DNA from: Gracilariopsis chorda
Lineage: Eukaryota > Rhodophyta > Florideophyceae > Gracilariales > Gracilariaceae
Assembly (NCBI GenBank): GCA_003194525.1
Contig: NBIV01000244.1
Span: forward strand, 51,372 to 115,371
Reading direction: 5' to 3'
Length of the DNA: 64,000 nt
Part shown: one piece after another, positions 56,965-64,000 of the stretch
Position numbering within the stretch: position 1 is the stretch's first letter
How the letters are laid out: the number at the start of each line of letters is the position of its first letter
Notes under the pieces: generated by a model
What the model was told of the DNA's origin: nothing
What the model saw: only the letters and a program-made list of their open reading frames with translations
The model's database searches: none
Position numbers and translations under genes: made by a program

Positions 56965-58629
56965 ATGTCGAGAAATCCCTCCGACGCGGAGCCAGTGGTT
57001 ACGCGTAGTCGCTCCCGCGACAACGCGGACACTTCCGAAGTTCGGTTCGTATCCCGTATCCCTATACGGACAAGTTCCAGCCGTGCTGGCGCCGCTTCAT
57101 CGCGGAATGATACCCCCGACCGGGAACCCCGGAACCTCCTTTTGCCCTCGTTATCACCCCCGCAGGGGAATGCAGCATCGGCTCCGGCTGTTGCCGCAGT
57201 GCCCCAGGCACCCCGGCCTGCTCCCGCTGTCGCGGCTTCAAGCCCCCGTGGAACGGGCGATAACACCCCCCATGGGACTTCCCTGGAATCCCAGGTCCGC
57301 GCTCTGTGGACCGCCCATGACACCCTTGTAGGGGAACTAAAATCCCTCCAAGAGGTGGTCTCGGCAACCCCCGTAAAGGAGGTCGCCGAGGAGCTCCGTA
57401 TTTTACGGTCTGACGTCAACTCCGTGTTGGAGAGTTTGGGACAACCCGCCGCCTTCATCGAAGCAGTTGAAGCCCGATTTGATCGGATTCATGCCCGCCT
57501 GGAGACGCTGGAGCAGTTCGTCCTCATGGACAAACCATCCCCGGGTGATCCGGTCAACGAGGCATCGCACAACGACCAGCTTGCTGGGAAGAAGAAACGC
57601 CGTCACCGACGGAAACATCACCGAAAATATCCGGACTCCGATTCTTCGACATCGTCGGACTCACCCCGAAATCATTCGGTTAGGTCGAGCTCCTCGGACT
57701 CCGACTCGGAGGACGAGAAGCGAGGCTACTCCTCCCACTCGAAGCGGTCATCGGCCACTGAAGGTGTGGTCCGAACCCGCCAGAAGGGGAGAAGACACCC
57801 CGGTCTCCGGGAATTGAAACCGACAAACCCGGATTACCGGAAGCTTTTATCATACCGGTACTACCGGCTTGAAGATTCGTCACTTGGACGTACGCCCCGT
57901 GGTACGGGAAAAGTGCGAGAATGCATTAAGCGAATGCAGCTCTCGCTCCGCATCCAGTATTTTACTGGAGAGGACCCAGTCCTAGTACTGGATTTCCTAT
58001 CCCGCTTTGTAGCGGAGGCCGATATCCTCGGTATGAATGAGGGACAAGCCTATTTGGCTTTACCGTATTTCTTACGGGGAGTGGCGGAGGACCAATACAC
58101 CTCTGTCAGAGGATCTTCTCGCGCCTCCGAGGGAGGAGTTACTTGCTGGCCGGAGGCTGTGCAGTATCTTCTGCGCTCCTACGCCACCAACACCGCTATT
58201 CAGCAGGCTATCCTCGCTTTGCGAGATACACGCCAGCGTGCTGGAGAGACCGAGACCGATTACTCGGTGCGCCTTAACAAGGCTTTCCACAGATGTGGTA
58301 ACGTATACCCCGCTGGGGAGCGCAGTACCATGTTCATTGATGGTCTTGACCCGGCAATCCGGAGTTTAGTTACCCGTTATCGGGAGGACAAGCGAAGGAT
58401 CACCTACCTCGAGCTGGTCCAACACGCTCGAGCGGAAGGGGATGCACTTCGTGCAAGAACTCCGAACAATCGGTCTAAATCCGCCAAGGCGTTGTTGCTG
58501 GAAAGCGAAGCTTCCTCTCTCCCGCTCACCGCGGATGGGAACCCTGGACAGGGATTTGATACCGTGCATCTAGCGCAGGGGATGGTGTGTCGATACCCAC
58601 CAGTGATTTGCCGTCAACGACAGAGATGA
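56965..58629 (+). pseudogene. A2 Gag, main frame
   Basis: 554 codons from ATG. Order: an Arg/Ser-rich N-terminus, a Pro/Ala-rich linker (57130-57280), a coiled-coil (LESQVRALWTAHDTLVGELK, then RSDVNSVLESLGQPAAFIEA), a His/Lys/Arg and Ser/Asp tract (KKKRRHRRKHHRKY, SSSSDSDSEDEK), then the capsid region (ITYLELVQHARAEGDALRAR near the end). It assembles the particle in functional relatives. The frame leaves the conserved path near 58.59 kb, where the zinc-knuckle part continues in another frame. An upstream start is unlikely, because this ATG precedes the first conserved residues and the leader before it is hairpin-rich and stop-containing. Confidence 0.82.
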
Positions 58630-59138
58630 CTCGTGATACGGGAACGGAAGACCCCGTTTTGTACAGTGGTAACAGTCGGCTTCAACCTCAACGACTCCCG
58701 TTTTCAAACGGTCAATCCCGTTATCAACTGCCTGGATGGACTGACACCCGCCCTGCGGTTCGCTTCTCCGATACTCGGAATAATAATCCACGTGTCGCGG
58801 TGTTGGCTCTCATATGCCACCTGTGTTATACCCATGGCCATACCTCACCCCAGTGTATTTGTTCACTGAAGGATATGGCCAAGGTGGTGGCAAATTATGA
58901 GGCCGTCACTCCAGAGGAGAAACGTTCCGTCCCGACGGCTTCCTACCTCCGTGCTAAAACGGACTTTTCCCACGCCCTACCACAGACCCCGCGTGCGCGG
59001 CAAGCTTCATACACCCCGATTCGGGAGATCACGCAACCATCCGTTGCAACCCCCGCTTATGCGGATAGAAACCCCCGTCAACGGGATGAAGCACTCGTTG
59101 TCGAGGAAACCAACCCACCGCCGAAGGCGGAAAACTAA
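58587..59138 (+). pseudogene. A2 Gag, zinc-knuckle frame
   Basis: A continuation in a different frame, overlapping the end of the main Gag frame by about 40 nt. It carries CHLCYTHGHTSPQC (C-x2-C-x4-H-x4-C) and NYEAVTPEEKRSVPTASY, matching A1 at 15.65 kb. Whether this is a programmed frameshift or a mutation cannot be told from one copy. A1 is no help because it is interrupted near the same place by element B. Confidence 0.75.
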
Positions 59139-59155
59139 CTGAGGGAGTCTCCCCT

Positions 59156-60501
59156 TTGGGAGAGGCGTCCTCAAGAACGAAGCTGTTGGCGCCCGAGGCG
59201 TCCTCGCCTCGCTCCCCGGTGAAAGTCCTCTCGAGGAAAGACACCGCTGACGCGGACTCTGCGCACCTCGGTGTGTTGCGTCGCCCGTGGATACGGAGTA
59301 AAAATCCCCGGATTCCCGGTAGAGTCTTGGTCTTGGCCAAGCGCAATTATAAGGTCTATGCCGACCTTGGCCTTGACCCCCAGTTTATGGTGAGGTTTCT
59401 CACCGTCCTGGATACAGGTGCAGGCCCCAACTTCGTTGTGGAATCATTGTTACCCCCGCTTGTGCGGTCTCGTATCCGCTCTGACGCGGTCCCCGACATT
59501 TCGGATGCGAATAACAACCCGTTACAAACGGTGGCACAGTGGACCTCGTCGTGAGACTTGGTACCTCCGTGGTGAAGTTGGACTTCATCGTTTGCCGTTC
59601 ATTGGCAGCACCAGTCATACTGGGATGTGATTACTGCGACAGATTTGTCGACGCAATCAGGCCCCGCCTCAGGCGTGTAGAACTTGACGACGGATCGTCG
59701 GTTCCGATTGTTCGCCGCCCGCTAAAGTGGTCCTTTCGGAAACAAGTTCCGCTCCCTGCTGCGCAGGAACCACCGCCCGCGTCCCGCGAGTCCACCAAGC
59801 TCCGCGTCGCTGCCTCGGTTTCTATACCGGCTGAGTCCCAAGTCTGGGTGCAGGTAAATTCCCGTCAACACGGTCTTCGGGTTATACAACCCCTCGCCTC
59901 GTTGTACGAGAAATCCCAGCTGGCGCTGGCTAATGGAATTGTCCCCATTTCCCCGGATGTCCCTTTCCGGATATTGGTTGCCAACGTTGGCAAACACCCC
60001 CAGTATCTGGTCAAACACCAAGTAATTGGGAGTGTAACCCCCCATCCTATGGGAATGCTGCCAACAAAGATGACAGCCGCCGATGTACTCGGAGTTACCA
60101 CCTCTTCTGAGGAGTTCGCCCCGCCGTCCGAAGACGTCAAGTCTAAGGAGGGGGAGGAAACCGCTACTTCAGCGCCGAACATACCGAGTAACTCGGAATT
60201 GCGAACCACACCTGTTCCACAGGACAATGCTCCATCGAGCAATGACCGGATTGATCCGGAAAAAGCACTTGAAGCGCTGGACTTCAGCCACGTGCCAGAG
60301 TCGCACCGCGACAAACTCCGTACTATGTTACGGGAATTCACCACAATGTGGGATGGCTCGCTTGGCGAGATTAATGCAACGGAACACCGGATCGATTTAA
60401 TCCCCGGTGCGCGACCGGTTGCACAACCCCTTACAGGGCAGGTCCGAAAGCTCGGGAAGAGGAGCAGTCCCAGGTGGACAAGATGCTCCGCGCAGGTGTG
60501 A
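59156..60501 (+). pseudogene. A2 protease and spacer
   Basis: Two frames. 59156-59554 has RPWIRSKNPRIPGRVLVLAK and the aspartic protease site LTVLDTGAGPNFV (Asp-Thr-Gly at about 59411). 59539-60501 has VRLGTSVVKLDFIVCRSLA, ILGCDYCDRFVDAIR and a long spacer rich in Pro/Ser/Glu before the RT (HIDL-type EHRIDLIPGARPVAQPL at the end). A frame change near 59540 splits the protease; another near 60450 separates the spacer from RT. Confidence 0.85.
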
Positions 60502-61660
60502 TTGAGCCCGCTCAATCACCCTGGGCATCCCCAGTTGTACTGGCTTTAAAGGCCGACGGAACCTGGAGGTTCTGTGTCGACTACCGCCGGCTCAATGCCG
60601 TGACTGTTAGGGACACGTACCCCATCCCTCGTATGGACGAGTGCATTGACTCCCTTGGAGACGCCACCGTGTTCACGGCCCTTGATGCCAATTGGGGATA
60701 TTGGCAAGTACCTGTCAGACAGGAGGATCGCGACAAAACCGCATTCACCTGCCATGCAGGAACGTACCGCTTCAAGCGGATGCCATTTGGGTTAACCAAC
60801 GCCCTCGCCACCTTTCAGCGTGCAGTAGATATTCTACTCAACCGCTTTAAGTGGCGGAGTTGTCTGGTCTACCTTGATGATATCATCATCTTCTCCAACT
60901 CGTTGGACGACCATCTCACTCACGTCCGAGACGTGCTCACCGTACTCCGCGATGCGGGAATTACCCTCAAGTTGAGGAAATGCGAGTTTTTCACAGATAC
61001 TGTGAAGTATCTGGGTCACATTATCCGTCCTGGACGGTTAGCGATCGAGAAAGCTCGAGTCAAATCCCTCTTTGAGGCGAAAGAACCCCGTACTCAAACG
61101 GAACTGCGCTCCTTTCTGGGACTGGTCAACGTCTATCGACGGTTTATCCCGAACTTTTCGGATACTGCAGCGCCCCTGAACGCGTTGTTGCGAAAGGGGA
61201 ACCCCCAAAACTGGAACATTTACGCCCGAGCAATCGGAAGCTTTTAACTCCTTAAAGGAGGCTGTCACATCAGCACAATCCTACATCTCCCAAAACTTGG
61301 GTTGCCATACTCCGTAGATACGGACTCGAGCGACTACCAAGTCGGGTGTGCTCTTTTTCAAACCACCCCCGAGGGGGAACGGCATCCAATTGGTTATTGG
61401 TCACGTTCGCTCAATGTTCATGAGCGGAACTACTCCGTAATCGGAGAAAGAGTGCCTCGCCGTCGTATGGGCGATGACCACTCTGCGCCCCTACCTTATG
61501 GAATTCACTTCACCGTGTACACGGATCATTCCTCATTGAGGTGGTTGATGAATATCTCCGACCCGTCGGGACGCCTCATGCGCTGGAGACTCCGCCTCGC
61601 GGAATATGACTTTTCAAGTCATTTATAAAAAGGGTGCGCAGAACACCCAGGCCGACGCTT
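60474..61660 (+). pseudogene. A2 reverse transcriptase and RNase H
   Basis: 60474-61247 is an almost complete RT: AGVIEPAQSPWASPVVLALK, RFCVDYRRLNAVTVRDTYPI, FTALDANWGYWQVPVRQED, RMPFGLTNALATFQRA, catalytic YLDDI at 60870-60884, and FLGLVNVYRRFIPNF. It leaves the frame at about 61240. RNase H continues in 61302-61628: VDTDSSDYQVGCALFQ, NVHERNYSVIGE, VYTDHSSLRWLMN. Then KGAQNTQADALSRL follows in yet another frame. Key Asp residues of both domains are visible. It is broken only by frame changes, so it is recent. Confidence 0.9.
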
Positions 61661-62700
61661 TATCGCGGTTACCCACAAGTGGGAAGCACTCCCAATGGAG
61701 GATGATGAAGTCCATGCTTCATGGCTATAGACCCGGGTGATCCGGAACATGCCGTCGAGGCTAGGCCAGAAACCTGGGACGAGGATGCTGATTTTGACGA
61801 ACTACTCGCATCGCGAGATAAATCTGAGAACCCGTTACCGGGAAACTTTTGTACCGGTATCACCGGAAGAAATGATCCGAGAACAATTCGGCGACCCATT
61901 CTGTACGAGAATTCGTGCCCGTATCAACGGTGGTGAAGATCTCTCTTTCGGGGTAAACGACAAAGGCTACCTCGTAAGAAAGGTCGAAGCCCGCCCACAG
62001 ATTGTGGTACCACATTCCCTGCAATCGCGGGTGTTACATCTATCACACTACGCCCCAATTGGAGGTCACCCAGGTGGGAGGAAACTCTACCTAACCCTGC
62101 GAAGGATTTCTATTGGCCCGCAATGGCGGTGGATTGCTACGCAACTGTGCGGTTTTGTAGCGAATGCGCGAAGAATCGCGTCAAACTCCGCAAAAATGCG
62201 AAAGAAATGAAACTATTCCCCGCAAGGGCGCCCCTCGAGTTTATTGCGATCGATATTCTCGGACATTACTCACCACGAAACGTGGAAACAAGTTTCTACT
62301 TGTCATTACCGACCGCTTTTCTAAGCTGGTAACGGACTGTCCTCTTCGGAGGATAACCGCTCTCACGGTGGCCCAGGCTCTGGTGACGCACTGGATTTTT
62401 GTCTACGGTCCCCCTGTAGAGGTGCTCTCTGACAACGGGAAGCAGTTCGTGAGCAAGTTCTTCCAGGATGTTTGTCGCATCCTGGATGTCAAGAACTTGT
62501 TCACGACTACCTACCACCCCAGTGTAATGGGCAAGTTGAACGGTTTAACCGGACGTTACTCGCGGCGTTACGTTCCTACGTCGCTGACCACCCAACGAAT
62601 TGGGATCTCTACGCTGATGCGGTAACCTACGCGTACAATACGCAGGTACACCGGACTACGAGTTTCGCCATTCGAGTTAGTTCTATCTAGAACACCCCCG
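61660..62700 (+). pseudogene. A2 integrase
   Basis: Read through three to four frames: zinc finger HYAPIGGHPGGRKLYLTLRR and FCSECAKNRVKLRKN (about 62045-62200), core Asp in FIAIDILGHYS, Asp in EVLSDNGKQFVSKFF at about 62430, and Glu in NGQVERFNRTLLAALRSYV (about 62540), so the DDE triad is present. It continues to NTQVHRTTSF. The element inserts itself by this enzyme in functional copies. Single-base frame changes around 62280 and 62530 break it. Confidence 0.87.
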
Positions 62701-64000
62701 CCCTGTGGCGCTGGAACCCCAAGCTACCTTGGACAATTTCCCATCTGTGGGTATCTACCGGCAGCAATGGAAGCAATGGCTTTCCAAGCTGGTCCCCGCT
62801 GCGCGGAAGTCTATGCACGGGCCCAAGCCGCTTACAAGCGGGATTTTGACGCTCGCTTGCGAGGAAAACCGTCCCCGATTCGGGCAAATAACTACGTCTT
62901 CATCAGGAAAGGAATACTACAACCCGGAACGGGAGAAGCGTCACAAACTCTCGCCTGTGGCGGATGGACCCTTCAAGGTCATCTCTGTTAACACCGACAC
63001 TGTCGTGGTAGAGATGGGGACACGCACGAACGGATTTCCCGTGATCGTGTTGTCCTTGCCCCTCCTCCCTCGTCAGAGGTAGTCCTGGATCCAGGCAACC
63101 CCGTTTCTACGGACTCCGCTACACCGGAACAATCCGGGAGTACTAGACCTACGGTACTACCACACCCCAGCCGGGGACTCTCAGACCTACCGACTCTGTC
63201 GGACTCACCGGCTCAGCCGGGTAATTCGGGCCCCTCAGCGCCCGCCCTACCACTGCCCCACTGGCGCGCATTATACCCGCCAGGCGGGGAATGTTATCCC
63301 TTATCCCGCCGCTCCGTCTAAGGAGGGGGAGGAGAACACTCGTTTTCGAGGAACGATATCACCCGTCGCAACGGGAAACACACCGTAACATACGGAACAC
63401 TGACCGTGGAGCACGGAGTATGTCACGCGACACTAATCCCCCGTTCCCGGGCAGTGCTGTGCAACAGGAACCAGACGCGCAGGCCCCGCAAAAGCGGCAA
63501 TACACCGTTTGTCACGGGAAAAACGAGAAGCCTCACTCCAATACCGCAGCAGCGGAAAGGCAATCGCCCGATGCCTCGAAGCCGCCGTTGGCGGAAGTCC
63601 CCGAAGCGGTTCAATCAGGTCGATCAGACCCGCGCCCTGCGGAGAAGGGGCGCCCAGATACGCCGGCCTCACAGGGGAATACCCACACCCCTCTTGGGGA
63701 AAAAGGCGCCAAGCTGCAGTCGAAGCTTTAAGCCCTGGCTCGCAAGCACCGGAAACGCCTCCCGTCGTTGACGGAATCAAAGCCCCCGCTACGGGGAATA
63801 ATTTGCGCCAACCCCGCATCGCTGCGGCGAAGAACCGAGGAACTCGGGAAATAACGCGCGCCATCGCACGCTCGAAACCGGTCGTACCGGACGCTGCTCC
63901 TCCTCACGGAGATGGTGCACTGCGCTCAGCGGCAATTCCCCTGAAAAGGGTGTCATCGGCACCTGCCCGAACCCCCCAAAGGGGAATTTTGACCAAAATA
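62700..64000 (+). pseudogene. A2 Pol C-terminal tail
   Basis: 62705-63082 and overlapping frames contain the post-integrase segment (AQAAYKRDFDARLRGKPSPI in one frame, SPVADGPFKVISVNTDTVVV in another). A C/G-rich extension follows to the end of the window. It is Pro/Arg/Ala-rich in every frame and no domain is recognisable. Between 63180 and 63900 ten perfect 5-bp stems with 3-4 nt loops can be counted, the highest density seen. The tail corresponds to A1 19.66-20.42 kb. Confidence 0.6.

Larger units (their letters stand above)
56057..64000 (+). mobile_element. Ty3 retroelement A2, continues beyond the window
   Basis: LTR/leader, gag, zinc knuckle, protease, RT, RNase H, integrase and long tail in order, all matching A1. 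Composition is C/G-rich compared with the copia and MULE neighbours. Coding frames change at least eight times, but motifs are well preserved, so it is younger than A1. The whole element is loaded with short perfect hairpins (see findings). The 3' LTR would lie past the window end. Confidence 0.88.

Overview
The window is eukaryotic repeat-rich DNA: stacked, mostly dead transposable elements, one decayed MOT1/BTAF1-type chromatin-remodeller copy and a few unrecognised small genes. No bacterial gene organisation, rRNA, tRNA or CRISPR was seen. The two introns that can be modelled are very short (51 and 65 nt, GT-AG). Short introns, Ty3 and Ty1/copia elements, a piggyBac-like (DDE_Tnp_1_7) transposase and a Mutator-like element (MULE) with a C48 protease fit a compact-gene protist such as a red alga or an oomycete. 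The species cannot be settled from the sequence.

Layout. 0-6 kb: unassigned sequence, a family-A LTR copy (about 1991-2930), small unknown ORFs and a reverse-strand piggyBac-like pseudogene (4.6-5.95 kb). 6-20.4 kb: a heavily decayed Ty3 element of family A (copy A1), split inside its gag zinc knuckle by a complete Ty3 element B (8892-15635, two ~1065-bp LTRs, 5-bp target duplication ATATG). 21.8-24.2 kb: MOT1/BTAF1-like pseudogene. 24.6-25.6 kb: an unknown reverse-strand gene with a 51-nt intron. 26-31.7 kb: fragments of other LTR elements, including a reverse-strand Ty3 integrase. 32.7-34.9 kb: a decayed MULE transposase. 35-40.4 kb: retroelement remnants, a second family-A LTR copy (38.7-39.7 kb) and a Ty3 RT/RNase H fragment. 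41.2-45.0 kb: reverse-strand copia element 1. 45187-51942: a MULE with 345-bp terminal inverted repeats, a C48 (Ulp1-like) protease gene and a FAR1/SWIM-type transposase. 52.2-56.05 kb: copia element 2. 56.06 kb to the window end: a second family-A Ty3 element (A2).

The most unusual signal is in family A. A2 is packed with tiny perfect hairpins, typically a 4-6 bp stem opening with CC and closing with GG around a 3-4 nt loop. They run through LTR, leader, gag, pol and tail with different stem sequences each time. At several homologous sites the decayed copy A1 has a hairpin too, with base-pair-preserving changes (C-G to T-A, A-T to C-G, T-A to C-G) and G-U wobbles. This points to a constraint on RNA folding, or a hairpin-making mutational process, spread over an entire retrotransposon.

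The elements are not cooperating: they are layers of insertion. B entered A1. The MULE sits between two head-to-head copia elements of different sequence. A2 abuts the truncated end of copia 2. Element B, copia 2 and the MULE are broken mainly by single nonsense codons, so they are fairly young. A1, the piggyBac-like gene and the 32-35 kb MULE are old and full of frame breaks.
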